Origin: Gammaproteobacteria bacterium
Lineage (GTDB): Bacteria; Pseudomonadota; Gammaproteobacteria; Pseudomonadales; Azotimanducaceae
Direction: 5' to 3'
Assembly (NCBI GenBank): GCA_030425195.1
Contig: JAUIAV010000004.1
Coordinates: 62,001 to 126,000 of the forward strand
Length of the DNA stretch: 64,000 nt
Numbering within the stretch: position 1 is the first letter of the stretch; every line of letters begins with the position of its first letter. The notes under the pieces were generated by a model that worked only from the letters and a program-made list of their open reading frames with translations, did no database searches and was not told where the DNA came from. Below are positions 8,113 through 17,092 of the stretch, piece by piece. Both the position numbers and the translations under genes were made by a program.

Positions 8113-9339
8113 CTAGCCGCCGAAATCGTCCAGGAGGATATTCTCAGGCTCCACGCCCAGATCCTCGAGCATCTGCAGCACGGCGGCCACCATGGGCGGC
8201 GGACCACACAGGTAATATTCGCAATCCTCGGGTGCCGGATGGTCCTTCAGGTAGTTGTCGAAGACCACCTGATGGATGAAGCCGATGTGGCCGTCGAAAT
8301 TATCCTCAGGCAACGGATCCGACAGGGCCACATGCCAGTCGAAGTTGTCGTACTCCGCGGCCAGATCGTCGAACTCTTCGGTGTAGAACATCTCACGCAG
8401 AGATCGGGCGCCGTACCAGTAGCTCATCTTGGTGGTCCGGCCCCGGCGCTTCAGCTCATCGAAGATCTGCGAGCGCAGCGGTGCCATACCGGCACCGCCC
8501 CCGATCCAGATCTTCTCCGCGTCCGTATCCTTCACGAAGAAGTCGCCGTAGGGTCCGAACACGGTGAGCTTGTCACCCGGCTTCAGATTGAAGACATAGG
8601 ACGACATCTTGCCCGCGGGCACGTCCATGCCTGGGGGCGGCGAGGCGATCCGGATGTTGAACTTGAGGATGCCTTTCTCTTCCGGATAGTTGGCCATGGA
8701 ATAGGCGCGGATGGTGGTCTCGTCCACCTTGGAGAAGTTGTCCCAGACGTTGAAGCGGTCCCAGTCCTCGTGGTACTCGTCCTCCACGTCGATCTCCCGG
8801 TACTGCATCTCATACGGCGGGATCTCGAGCTGCACGTAGCCGCCGGCGCGGAAGGCCACGTCCGCACCTTCCGGCAGCTTCAGGTTCAGCTCCTTGATGA
8901 AGGTGGCCACGTTCGGATTCGAGGTGACTTCACACTCCCAGCGCTGAACGCCGATGGCGTCTTCCGGGATCTGTATCTTCATGTCCTGCTTGACGGCCAC
9001 CTGACAGGACAGGCGCCAGTCTTCCGCGATCTCTCCCCGTGTGAAATGGCCCTCTTCCGTGGAGAGAATCGAACCGCCGCCGTCGGTCACCCGGCACCGG
9101 CACTGGGCGCAGGTGCCGCCACCACCGCAGGCGCTGGCCAGAAAGATGCCTTTTGAGGCGAGGGTTCCGAGCAGCTTGCCGCCGGCGGGTACGACGATGG
9201 ATTTGTCCGGGTCGTCGTTGATCTCGATGGTGACATCGCCGGTGCTGACGAGCCTGGATCGGGCGAAGAGAATCACCATGACCAGGAACAGCACGGTACC
9301 CGTGAACATGCCGACACCGAGAATGATCGTGATATCCAC
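8113..9339 (-). CDS. nqrF: Na+-translocating NADH:quinone reductase subunit F
   Basis: A 408-residue NADH-oxidising subunit, where electrons enter the Na+-NQR complex. Residues 3-26 are the single membrane anchor. Residues 35-125 are a plant-type ferredoxin with Cys71, Cys77, Cys80 and Cys112. The rest is a ferredoxin-NADP-reductase-like module with the FAD motif RAYSMAN, the nucleotide motif [13 protein letters not shown] and the C-terminal YYLCGPPPM. It is the last gene of the nqrABCDEF operon, 12 bases after nqrE. Confidence 0.97.
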   Translation of the reverse strand: MDITIILGVGMFTGTVLFLVMVILFARSRLVSTGDVTIEINDDPDKSIVVPAGGKLLGTLASKGIFLASACGGGGTCAQCRCRVTDGGGSILSTEEGHFTRGEIAEDWRLSCQVAVKQDMKIQIPEDAIGVQRWECEVTSNPNVATFIKELNLKLPEGADVAFRAGGYVQLEIPPYEMQYREIDVEDEYHEDWDRFNVWDNFSKVDETTIRAYSMANYPEEKGILKFNIRIASPPPGMDVPAGKMSSYVFNLKPGDKLTVFGPYGDFFVKDTDAEKIWIGGGAGMAPLRSQIFDELKRRGRTTKMSYWYGARSLREMFYTEEFDDLAAEYDNFDWHVALSDPLPEDNFDGHIGFIHQVVFDNYLKDHPAPEDCEYYLCGPPPMVAAVLQMLEDLGVEPENILLDDFGG

Positions 9340-9351
9340 TTCAGTTGCTCC

Positions 9352-9963
9352 TTAGATGTCGATACCGCCGAAGGACATGAAACAGAGGCTCATCAGGCCG
9401 ACGGAGATGAAAGTGATGCCGAGACCGCGCAGCCCCTCCGGGACGTCGCTGTATTTGAGCTTCTCCCGGACCCCGGCCAGCGCGGTGATCGCCAGCGCCC
9501 AGCCCACACCGGCACCCAGCCCGAAGACGGTGGACTCCACGAAGGTGTAATCGCGCTCCGCCATCCACAGGCTCGCGCCGAGAATGGCGCAGTTCACCGT
9601 GATCAGCGGCAGAAAGACGCCCAGGGCGTTGTAGAGCACGGGCACGAAGCGGTCGAGGAACATCTCCAGGATCTGCACCATGGCCGCAATCACGCCGATG
9701 TACGAGAGGAAGCTCAGGAAACTGAGATCCACGTCCGGCAGTCCGGCCCAGGCCAGGGCTCCGTCTTTCAGCAGATAGTTGTAGATCAGATTGTTCACCG
9801 GCACCGTGATGGCCAGCACCACGACCACGGCGACACCGAGTCCGAACGCCGTGCTGATCTTCTTGGAGATGGCGATGAACGTGCACATGCCCAGGAAGAA
9901 GGCCAGCGCCATGTTCTCCACGAACACGGCGGTGACGAAGATGCCCAGATAGTGCTCGAGCAT
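9352..9963 (-). CDS. nqrE: Na+-NQR subunit E
   Basis: A 203-residue integral membrane subunit with six predicted helices, paralogous to NqrD. The two form the pair that holds a membrane-embedded iron-sulfur centre in the known complex. The conserved [12 protein letters not shown] and [16 protein letters not shown] stretches are present. Its start codon overlaps the nqrD stop by one base (TAATG at 9963), implying coupled translation. Confidence 0.97.
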   Translation of the reverse strand: MLEHYLGIFVTAVFVENMALAFFLGMCTFIAISKKISTAFGLGVAVVVVLAITVPVNNLIYNYLLKDGALAWAGLPDVDLSFLSFLSYIGVIAAMVQILEMFLDRFVPVLYNALGVFLPLITVNCAILGASLWMAERDYTFVESTVFGLGAGVGWALAITALAGVREKLKYSDVPEGLRGLGITFISVGLMSLCFMSFGGIDI

Positions 9964-10625
9964 TACATGGCCTCCTTGTAGTGCGCATTGGGCGAGATCT
10001 CATACTCCGGCTCCTCCACCTGTTCGGTCTTCCAGGAACGGATCGCCCAGATGAAAAGGCCGATGAGGAAAAAGGCACTGGGTGAGAGCAGCATCATGCC
10101 GTTGGGGTTGTACCAGCCCCCTTCCGTAATCTTCGGCAGAATCTCGAAGCCGAGCAGCGTCCCCGAGCCGAGCGGTTCGCGGATGAGTGCGACGCCGATC
10201 AGAATGACGCTGTAGCCGAGCGCGTTCCCGAAACCGTCCAGCGCCGAAAGCCAGGGACCGTTCTGCATGGCGAATGCTTCAGCCCGACCCATGACGATAC
10301 AGTTGGTGATGATCAGTCCGACGAACACGGACAGGCTCTTGGAGATGTCATAGGCCACCGCCTGCAGCACCTGATCCACCACGATCACGAGCGAGGCGAT
10401 GATGGTCATCTGCACGATGATCCGGATGTTGGTGGGCACCCGGTTGCGGACCAGCGAGACGGCGACGTTGGACATGGTGGTCACGAAGATCACCGCCGCG
10501 CACATCACCAGCGTGGTCGACATGTTGATGGTCACCGCGAGCGCGGAGCAGATGCCGAGCACCTGAAGCGCGATCGGGTTGTTGTTGAAGATCGGATCGA
10601 CCAGGACTTCTTTCTGCGTACTCAT
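9963..10625 (-). CDS. nqrD: Na+-NQR subunit D
   Basis: A 220-residue membrane subunit with about six helices, homologous to NqrE and RnfA/E. Conserved blocks include [36 protein letters not shown] and [15 protein letters not shown], the last holding the cysteine that contributes to the intramembrane iron-sulfur centre in homologues. It starts 6 bases after nqrC and shares one base with nqrE. Confidence 0.97.
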   Translation of the reverse strand: MSTQKEVLVDPIFNNNPIALQVLGICSALAVTINMSTTLVMCAAVIFVTTMSNVAVSLVRNRVPTNIRIIVQMTIIASLVIVVDQVLQAVAYDISKSLSVFVGLIITNCIVMGRAEAFAMQNGPWLSALDGFGNALGYSVILIGVALIREPLGSGTLLGFEILPKITEGGWYNPNGMMLLSPSAFFLIGLFIWAIRSWKTEQVEEPEYEISPNAHYKEAM

Positions 10626-10631
10626 GATGCG

Positions 10632-11447
10632 TCAGCCGGTAGTTTTCAGGTTTTCGAGCACCGGGCCGAAGCCCATCTCGCCTGTCCAGAAGCGTACGAG
10701 GTTCTCAACCCCCTTGGTGGTGAGCGTAGCGCCCGAGAGCGCGTCCACCTCGTGATCCGCGGCCGGCGATCCCTGTGCCGAGCGGGTCTTGACCAGCTCC
10801 ACGGCTGGATCGCCGTCCTCGTCGAAGGCGCTCACACCCTGCCAGAGGGCTTTCCAGTTGGGGTTGTCCACCTCGCCGCCGAGGCCGGGCGTTTCCTTGT
10901 GAAAGTAGAAACCGAGCCCGGCGATGGTCTCGAGATCACCCTCGAAGGCCAGATACCCCAGCAGCGTCCCCCAGAGGCCGTAGCCCCGGACGGGAATCAC
11001 CACCTTGTCCAGCTCGCCGTCGGTTCGTTTCAGATAGATGAGCGAAACGTCTTCCCGGCGCTTGATGGTGGCGATGTCCTGCGCAGAGGTGAGCGCCATG
11101 GATGCGGCCGGATCCTTGGCTGCCTTGATCGGGTCATAGGTGGCCGTATCCACGTCGTCCACGAACTCACCCGTCGCCAGGTCCACGGCGCGCACTTCGA
11201 ACTCGGCGAAAATCTCGTCCACGCTGCGGCCTTGGGCGTCCACCAGCGCATCCGACGGCAGGAGCCCTGCAGCACGCAGGATGTTCTGCTTCTGATCGAG
11301 CTCCTGATTGGCCAGGCGCATGGGTTTCAGCACCACCGCGGCGGTCGAAACGATCACCGAGCAGACCAGGCACACGCCGATGGCCACCATGAGGACATTC
11401 TTCAGGCCTTCCTTGTCGAAACCGGGGTCGTCGTTGGATTCAGCCAC
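10632..11447 (-). CDS. nqrC: Na+-NQR subunit C (covalent FMN)
   Basis: A 271-residue subunit with one N-terminal membrane helix (about residues 14-38) and a periplasmic FMN-binding domain. The flavinylation motif DALSGAT is intact, with Thr near residue 241 as the phosphoester-linked FMN site. The start is GTG and overlaps the nqrB end by 8 bases. Attachment of FMN needs the transferase ApbE, which is not encoded in this window. Confidence 0.96.
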   Translation of the reverse strand: MAESNDDPGFDKEGLKNVLMVAIGVCLVCSVIVSTAAVVLKPMRLANQELDQKQNILRAAGLLPSDALVDAQGRSVDEIFAEFEVRAVDLATGEFVDDVDTATYDPIKAAKDPAASMALTSAQDIATIKRREDVSLIYLKRTDGELDKVVIPVRGYGLWGTLLGYLAFEGDLETIAGLGFYFHKETPGLGGEVDNPNWKALWQGVSAFDEDGDPAVELVKTRSAQGSPAADHEVDALSGATLTTKGVENLVRFWTGEMGFGPVLENLKTTG

Positions 11448-12627
11448 GAGCCAGCCTCCGTTTGATATTGGATTGCACCACGAAGTGATCGATCAGGGGT
11501 GCGAACAGGTTGCCGAACAGGATCGCCAGCATCATGCCTTCCGGAAAGGCCGGATTGACCACCCGGATCAGCATGCACATCAATCCGATCAGAATGCCGT
11601 AGACCAGGCGCCCCCGGTTGGTCATGGCGGCGGATACCGGGTCGGTTGCCATGAACACGGCCCCGAAAGCAAAGCCACCCAGAACCAGATGCCACTCGGG
11701 TGGGATGGCGAACATGGGGTTCGTGTCGGATCCGATGAGCGTGAAGAGGGCGGAACCGATGAAAAGCCCGATCACGCAGCCGAGGATGATCCGCCAGGAG
11801 GCGATACGGCTGGCCATCAGGATCACGGCGGCAATCATGATGGCGAGTGTGGACGTCTCGCCGAGCGAGCCGGGAATGTTGCCGATGAAGGCATCCCACC
11901 ATTCCACCCCGTAGCCTTCGCCGAGCGCGGCGGTACCGAGGGACGTGGCTCGGGTGAAGCCGTCCACGGCAACCCAGACCGCGTCTCCCGACATCTGTGC
12001 CGGATAGGCGAAATAGAGAAACGCACGGCCGGTCAGCGCCGGATTCAGGAAGTTCTTACCCGTGCCTCCGAAGACCTCCTTGCCGATCACCACACCGAAG
12101 ATGATGCCGAGCGCGGCCATCCACAGCGGCGTACCCGGCGGCAGCGTCAGGGTGAACAGAATGCTGGTGACGAAAAAGCCTTCGTTCACCTCGTGACCCC
12201 GCTTTGATGCGAACCAGATCTCGAAGGCGATCCCGGCAGCGAAGACGACCACGTACAGCGGGAGGAAATAAGCGAGCCCGTGGACGAGGTTGTCCCAGGC
12301 GCTGGTGGCGTCGTAGCTGATCAGCACGTCCAGGAATATGGCCCGCCAGTTGTCGGCACTGGTCATGCCGAGCTCGGCCATGGCCTGGTTGGCCTGCAGG
12401 CCGACGAAGTAGGCGCCCACGAGACCCGGTATGAACGCGCAGAGCCACACCGTCATCATGATCCGCTTCAGGTCCAGGCCGTCGCGGACGTGCGAGGCCC
12501 GGTGCGTGACGTGTCCGGGTGTGTAGAGGGCGGTATCGATGGCCTCGAAAGCCGGATACAGCGCTTCCAGCTTGCCCCCCTTTTCAAAGTGCGGGGCAAT
12601 GCTGTCCATCATCGAGCGGATGCTCAC
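11440..12627 (-). CDS. nqrB: Na+-NQR subunit B (covalent FMN, riboflavin)
   Basis: A 395-residue membrane subunit with about ten helices that carries the second covalent FMN and the Na+ path. A strong AAGGAGGG on the minus strand precedes the GTG at 12627, one base after the nqrA stop. The quinone-site sequence [19 protein letters not shown] and the [19 protein letters not shown] block are conserved. The expected flavinylation motif reads DGFTRAT (Asp222 to Thr228), so the glycine of the usual [S/T]GAT is replaced by arginine. Otherwise the length and order are normal. Confidence 0.96.
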   Translation of the reverse strand: MSIRSMMDSIAPHFEKGGKLEALYPAFEAIDTALYTPGHVTHRASHVRDGLDLKRIMMTVWLCAFIPGLVGAYFVGLQANQAMAELGMTSADNWRAIFLDVLISYDATSAWDNLVHGLAYFLPLYVVVFAAGIAFEIWFASKRGHEVNEGFFVTSILFTLTLPPGTPLWMAALGIIFGVVIGKEVFGGTGKNFLNPALTGRAFLYFAYPAQMSGDAVWVAVDGFTRATSLGTAALGEGYGVEWWDAFIGNIPGSLGETSTLAIMIAAVILMASRIASWRIILGCVIGLFIGSALFTLIGSDTNPMFAIPPEWHLVLGGFAFGAVFMATDPVSAAMTNRGRLVYGILIGLMCMLIRVVNPAFPEGMMLAILFGNLFAPLIDHFVVQSNIKRRLARG

Positions 12628-12628
12628 T

Positions 12629-13978
12629 TCAACCCTCCTTCTCGATGGTGTCGAGCACGGAGCGAAGCACCGGCCCGTATTCGTACTTGGCCGGGCACGC
12701 ATAGGTGCACAGCGCGATGTCGTCTTCGTCGAGCTCCAGGCAGCCGAGCGCGATGGCCGTATCCAGATCACCCACCAGCAGGGCTCTCAGAAGCTGCGTC
12801 GGGAGTATGTCCAGAGGCATGACCTCCTCGTAGGTGCCGATGGGCACCATGCCGCGCTGACTGCCGTTGGTGGTCGTGGAGAAGCGGATGCCCTTCTCAC
12901 CCAGCCACTTCGACAGATAAATCGGAAAGACGGAGTGACGGTCGAGACCCGGGGTCAGATAGCCGATGAAGCGACGCTCCGTGTCTTCGGGCAGCACCGA
13001 GACCTGCACGTGGTAGCGGCCCAGAAAGGCCACCGGGGACTCCGCCGTGCGTCCGGAGAATACGGATCCTGAGATCACCCGGTTGGCGCCACCGTCCAGC
13101 TCGCCTGCCGTCAGCTCTTCCAGGCTTGCGCCGAGCAACGTGCGCAGCAGCCGCGGACGTTCCACCCCGGGGCCGCCGAGGGCCACGATCCGGCTGCTCG
13201 ACAGCCGTCCGGTGGTAAACAGATGACCCATGGCCATCACGTCCTGATAGCCGATGAACCAGACCGTCTTGGACTCGCTCACCGGGTCGATGAAGTGGAT
13301 GTGCGTGCCGGGCAGCCCGGCCGGATGGATGCCGGCGAATTCGTGCGTCTGGATGCTCGACGCGCTGCCGCCGGGGATGCTGGCGCCTTCGGCCTTGCAC
13401 AGATGCACGGCCCCGTCCGTAAGACCCGCCAGCACGTCCAGGCCGGCACTGAAGGCTTCCGGCGCTTCGGCGATGACCACCGCGGGATCGCCGGCCAGCG
13501 GACTGGTATCCATGGCGGTGACGAAGATCGAGTGTGGCTTCGAACCGATGGCGGGAATTCTGGAGAAGGGTCGGGTGCGCAGCGCCGTCCAGAGTCCCGA
13601 ATCCACCAGCGTTTCGGTGATGGTCTCGGCTGACAGACTGCCGATGCCACCCGCAGGCGGTTCGAACAGCAGAGCATCCCCGGCGCTGTCACCGTCCACG
13701 TCGATCACCACGGAAAGCAGCGCGCGCTTGGCGCCGCGATTGATGCTGCTCACCCGACCCGCTGCCGGGGCGGTGAAGACGACACCATCGTTTTTCTTGT
13801 CGGAGAACAGGGGCTGACCGAGGCTGACCGTATCGCCTTCCTGCACCAGCATGGTCGGTTTCATGCCGGGGTAGTCTTCGCCGAGCACGGCCACCGTGCG
13901 CACGGCGCGCGCGTCCTCGACCACCGCTTCCGGCGTGCCGGAAATGGGCAGGTCGAGACCTTTCTTGATTTTTATCAT
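12629..13978 (-). CDS. nqrA: Na+-NQR subunit A
   Basis: A 449-residue soluble subunit on the cytoplasmic side of the complex, first gene of nqrABCDEF. The N-terminus [14 protein letters not shown] and the motifs [18 protein letters not shown] and RPFSRIPA are diagnostic of the family, which binds the quinone head group region. The ribosome site is weak (AAGAG before the ATG) and lies inside a short repeated leader. Transcription likely starts from the near-consensus promoter at 14132-14160, giving a leader of about 147 bases. Confidence 0.97.
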   Translation of the reverse strand: MIKIKKGLDLPISGTPEAVVEDARAVRTVAVLGEDYPGMKPTMLVQEGDTVSLGQPLFSDKKNDGVVFTAPAAGRVSSINRGAKRALLSVVIDVDGDSAGDALLFEPPAGGIGSLSAETITETLVDSGLWTALRTRPFSRIPAIGSKPHSIFVTAMDTSPLAGDPAVVIAEAPEAFSAGLDVLAGLTDGAVHLCKAEGASIPGGSASSIQTHEFAGIHPAGLPGTHIHFIDPVSESKTVWFIGYQDVMAMGHLFTTGRLSSSRIVALGGPGVERPRLLRTLLGASLEELTAGELDGGANRVISGSVFSGRTAESPVAFLGRYHVQVSVLPEDTERRFIGYLTPGLDRHSVFPIYLSKWLGEKGIRFSTTTNGSQRGMVPIGTYEEVMPLDILPTQLLRALLVGDLDTAIALGCLELDEDDIALCTYACPAKYEYGPVLRSVLDTIEKEG

Positions 13979-14017
13979 GATCGAGCTCTTGATCGAGTTC
14001 TGTTGATCGAGTTCCGT
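13978..14017 (-). repeat. Three short repeats in the nqrA leader
   Basis: On the plus strand the units are TGATCGAGCTCT (13978-13989), TGATCGAGTTCTGT (13990-14003) and TGATCGAGTTCCGT (14004-14017). In the mRNA they appear as repeated ACTCGATCA just before and overlapping the nqrA start codon, and include the weak ribosome site. They might be a protein or RNA contact site, or simple slippage. Confidence 0.6.
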
Positions 14018-14131
14018 CTTCGGAAAACGCCGAACACGTGCAACCCGAAAGCCGGCACAGGCGGCGAGAAGTTAAAGGCTCGAAGAGGCGCGGTCAGCGC
14101 GACCGCATGCGTACCTCGGCAGGCCACGCGA

Positions 14132-14160
14132 ATTATAGTGTCGTGCCCTGCCCTTGCCAA
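14132..14160 (-). promoter_or_regulatory. Sigma70-type promoter of the nqr operon
   Basis: On the minus strand TTGGCA (14160-14155) and a perfect TATAAT (14137-14132) are separated by 17 bases. The -35 element begins 22 bases after the gap stop, so nqr is independently transcribed. The predicted start near 14125 leaves about 147 bases of untranslated leader, which contains a GCGGTC/GACCGC hairpin and the three repeats next to the start codon. Confidence 0.75.
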
Positions 14161-14182
14161 CGCTTGGCCGCGGATTTCGGAA

Positions 14183-15655
14183 TCAGAAGCCCTGCTTCAC
14201 CACATCGTTCGGAATGAGCGGGTAGGAAATGCCGGCCACCTTCTGGACCACCCGGACCACCTGACAGGCGTATCCGAACTCGTTGTCGTACCACACGTAG
14301 AGGACCACCTGCTTGTCCTTGACGATGGTGGCACCGCCATCGACGATGCAGGCGTGTCGATTGCCGACGAAATCGCTGGAAACCACCTCCGGCGACGTGG
14401 TGAAGTCGATCTGCCGCTGCATGTTCGAATGCATGGACACGTGGCGCAGATAATCGTTGATCTCCTCCACATTCGTATCCCGGCCCAGGGTGAGGTTCAG
14501 AATGGCCAGGGAGACGTCCGGTGTGGGCACCCGGATGGCATTACCCGTGAGCTTGCCGTCCAGCTCGGGAAGGAGCTTGACGACCGCAGAGGATGCGCCC
14601 GTCTCGGTGATCACCATGTTCAGCGGCGCACCACGGCCACGACGGTTCTTCTTGTGATAGTTGTCCAGCAGGTTCTGGTCCGGCGTGTAGGCGTGGACCG
14701 TTTCCATGTGGCCGGAAACGATCTCGTACTCGTCGTTCATCGCCTTCAGCACCGGCACGATGGCATTGGTGGTGCAGGAGGCCGCTGCCAGGATCGAATC
14801 GTCCGGCAGGACATCGCTGGAGTTGATGCCGGACACGATGTTCTTGATCGAGCCTTTGCCGGGCGCGGTCAGGATGACCTTCTTCGCCCCCTTGCTCTTC
14901 AGGTGCTGCCCGAGGCCCTCCTCGTCCCGCCAGGCACCCGTGTTGTCGATGACGATGGCATCGTCGATACCGTAGGCGGTGTAATCCACCTCGGCCGGGG
15001 AACCGGCATAGATCACCCGGATGACGTTGCCGTTGGCGATGATGCAGGAGTTCTCCTCGTCGATGCGGATGGTGCCCTGAAAGCTGCCGTGAACCGAATC
15101 GCGGCGCAACAGAGAAGCCCGCTTGACCAGGTCGTCGTCTTTTCCGGCCCGGACCACGATGGCCCGGAGTCGCAGCTGGGAGCCGCTGCCGGTCTTCTCG
15201 ACGAGCAGGCGGGCCAGCAGACGGCCGATCCGGCCGAAGCCGTAAAGCACCACGTCCTGCGGCTTCTCGAGCGGCGGCACGTGCCGGCCGATGACCTCGG
15301 CGCATTCCCGCTCGCAGAATTCCAGCGGCGTGATGTCGCCGGATTCGGACTCTTCCATGAATCTGGCGGCAAGCTTGCCCACGTCCAGGTGCGACGGTCC
15401 GAGATCGAGCTGGGACAGCGCTTCGAGGATCGGGTAGCTCTCGAACTCGGAGAGCTCGTTGCCCGGCTCGAGCTGCCTGACGTAGCGGTGAGTCTTCATG
15501 ATCTGGATGACGCTCTGGTTGTACAGGGCGCGTCCATAGCAGTAGGTCACCACGTTACGCCGGTACAGACGGCCGATGATCGGGATCATCGCCTCTGCCA
15601 GGGCTTCACGTTCTTTCCAGTCGGGGAAATAGTCGTCGAGACTCGGTAGGGCCAC
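14183..15655 (-). CDS. gap: Glyceraldehyde-3-phosphate dehydrogenase, long form
   Basis: A 490-residue GAPDH of the long type found in pseudomonads, with about 130 extra N-terminal residues before the NAD fold. GFGRIG (140-145) is the Rossmann turn and ASCTTN places the catalytic Cys at 294. The enzyme oxidises glyceraldehyde 3-phosphate to 1,3-bisphosphoglycerate, or the reverse in gluconeogenesis. The GTG start at 15655 is preceded by AGGA. It lies between nqr and mfd regions as in P. aeruginosa (from memory), where a long GAPDH also sits next to nqrA. Confidence 0.93.
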   Translation of the reverse strand: MALPSLDDYFPDWKEREALAEAMIPIIGRLYRRNVVTYCYGRALYNQSVIQIMKTHRYVRQLEPGNELSEFESYPILEALSQLDLGPSHLDVGKLAARFMEESESGDITPLEFCERECAEVIGRHVPPLEKPQDVVLYGFGRIGRLLARLLVEKTGSGSQLRLRAIVVRAGKDDDLVKRASLLRRDSVHGSFQGTIRIDEENSCIIANGNVIRVIYAGSPAEVDYTAYGIDDAIVIDNTGAWRDEEGLGQHLKSKGAKKVILTAPGKGSIKNIVSGINSSDVLPDDSILAAASCTTNAIVPVLKAMNDEYEIVSGHMETVHAYTPDQNLLDNYHKKNRRGRGAPLNMVITETGASSAVVKLLPELDGKLTGNAIRVPTPDVSLAILNLTLGRDTNVEEINDYLRHVSMHSNMQRQIDFTTSPEVVSSDFVGNRHACIVDGGATIVKDKQVVLYVWYDNEFGYACQVVRVVQKVAGISYPLIPNDVVKQGF

Positions 15656-15684
15656 AGCCAGTCCTCATGGATTTGAGGGCGCGT

Positions 15685-15713
15685 ATTATCGGAATTTGCC
15701 TTGTGCGGGGCAA
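15685..15713 (-). promoter_or_regulatory. Sigma70-type promoter of gap
   Basis: TTGCCC (15713-15708) and GATAAT (15690-15685) on the minus strand are 17 bases apart, 30 bases ahead of the gap start. Both hexamers are near consensus. It lies between gap and the 170-bp palindromic element. Confidence 0.6.
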
Positions 15714-15833
15714 CATCCAGGGTGCAACGAGTTGCATTTCGATGTAAGTCCCCGCCATCCGCTCACAGGGACTCGAATTCAGGGGCCGTTTCGCCGAAGT
15801 GACACCCGGCTGGTGCGATTTCACAATCTTGCC

Positions 15834-16003
15834 GCAGAGCGGGAAAACACAAAGGTGTTTTCATTCACTCCCGCTCGGGCGCTCCGCGCTTCCCTCAGTT
15901 GCCGATGTTGCCTGCCCGGTGGCTTCGCCACCAGACAGTCAAATCGGCGCCTTCGGCCTCGCTCTCACGTTACTGAAAACACCTTTGTGTTTTCCCGCTC
16001 TGC
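15834..16003. repeat. 170-bp palindromic element with perfect 30-bp inverted ends (MITE/REPIN-like)
   Basis: Bases 15834-15863 are the exact reverse complement of 15974-16003 (outer end GCAGAGCGGGAAAACAC). Each arm is itself a hairpin: GAAAACAC, a 4-base loop, GTGTTTTC. The 110-base interior holds another perfect stem, GGTGGC-TTC-GCCACC (15918-15932). No open frame of note lies inside. The element occupies most of the 381-base gap between the 2-oxoacid oxidoreductase beta gene and gap; the rest of that gap holds only the gap promoter. Two inverted hairpins around a spacer recall REPIN elements, but the family cannot be named from sequence alone, and no RAYT transposase is in the window. Confidence 0.8.
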
Positions 16004-16036
16004 TACGTGATACAGCGATCCTGCAGCCGGGCACCT

Positions 16037-17092
16037 CTAGCGGAACGACTCGTTGATGCCCTGGAGGGCGTCGTTGCCGGGACAGAGCTCCGCCACGTCG
16101 AGCTCGTTCAGCGGGCGCTGCACCGTGTCCAGGATCTCGTGACAGTCGGAGGCATTCGGGTCCACGTAGAGGAGCCCGGTCAGCACCTCACCCCGGGAAT
16201 GGTGTGTCTGCACGTAGTTCAGGGCGCGGACCCGGTCGTGTACGTCGAATCCGTCATCGAGTTTGTGCAGACGGAGCATGGATCCGTCGGGCATCCGAAC
16301 CTCCTCGGAGGTGCCGGGATCGTAGTCCACGGTGATCTCGTCCTGAGGCAGGAAGAAGTCCGAGGCCATGACCGCCTCGCTGTGTCCGCGCACGTAGTCG
16401 TAGCTCTTGGTGGAGCCGTTGTGATTGTTGAAGGCGACGCAGGGGGAGATGACGTCGATGAAGGCGAAACCCTTGTGCATGAGACCGGCTTTGATCAGCG
16501 GCACCAGCTGCCGCTTGTCGCCGGAGAAGCTGCGCGCCACGAAGCTGGCACCGAGCTGCAGTGCCAGAGAGACCACATCGATGGGCTCATAGAGATTGGG
16601 CTGACCTTTCTTGCTGGTGGAGCCCTTGTCGTTGGTGGCCGAGAACTGACCCTTGGTGAGCCCGTAGGTGCCGTTGTTGTCCACCACGTAGAGCATGTTG
16701 ATGCGCCGGCGCACGATGTGCGCGAACTGGCCGAGTCCGATGGACGCGGTGTCTCCGTCCCCGGAAATGCCGATGCAGTAGAGTTCCCGGTTCGCCAGGT
16801 TGGCTCCGGTGGCCACGGACGGCATGCGGCCGTGCACGGAGTTGAAGCCGTGGGACTTGGAGAGAAAGTAGCTGGGCGTTTTGGACGAGCAGCCGATGCC
16901 GGAGATCTTGGCGAACTTGTGCGGCGGCAGCGACAGCTCAGCGCAGGCCTGGACGATGGCGGCACTCACGGAGTCATGGCCGCAGCCGGCGCAAAGGGTG
17001 GAGACCGGGCCCTCGTAGTCCCGGCGGGTCAGCCCCAGGTCGTTGACCGGCAGCTTCGGATGATGAACGCGGGGTTTGGCAACGAAGGTCAT
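16037..17092 (-). CDS. 2-oxoacid:ferredoxin oxidoreductase, beta subunit
   Basis: A 351-residue thiamine-diphosphate subunit of a KorB/PorB-type enzyme that oxidatively decarboxylates a 2-oxoacid, probably 2-oxoglutarate, to the acyl-CoA and passes electrons to ferredoxin. CAGCGHDSV near residue 34 and the GDGD...NNGTYGLTKGQFS block form the ThDP/Mg2+ site. The start overlaps the alpha-subunit stop by 4 bases (17089-17092). With the two upstream genes it forms a three-gene operon. Substrate choice is inferred from family resemblance only. Confidence 0.9.
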   Translation of the reverse strand: MTFVAKPRVHHPKLPVNDLGLTRRDYEGPVSTLCAGCGHDSVSAAIVQACAELSLPPHKFAKISGIGCSSKTPSYFLSKSHGFNSVHGRMPSVATGANLANRELYCIGISGDGDTASIGLGQFAHIVRRRINMLYVVDNNGTYGLTKGQFSATNDKGSTSKKGQPNLYEPIDVVSLALQLGASFVARSFSGDKRQLVPLIKAGLMHKGFAFIDVISPCVAFNNHNGSTKSYDYVRGHSEAVMASDFFLPQDEITVDYDPGTSEEVRMPDGSMLRLHKLDDGFDVHDRVRALNYVQTHHSRGEVLTGLLYVDPNASDCHEILDTVQRPLNELDVAELCPGNDALQGINESFR

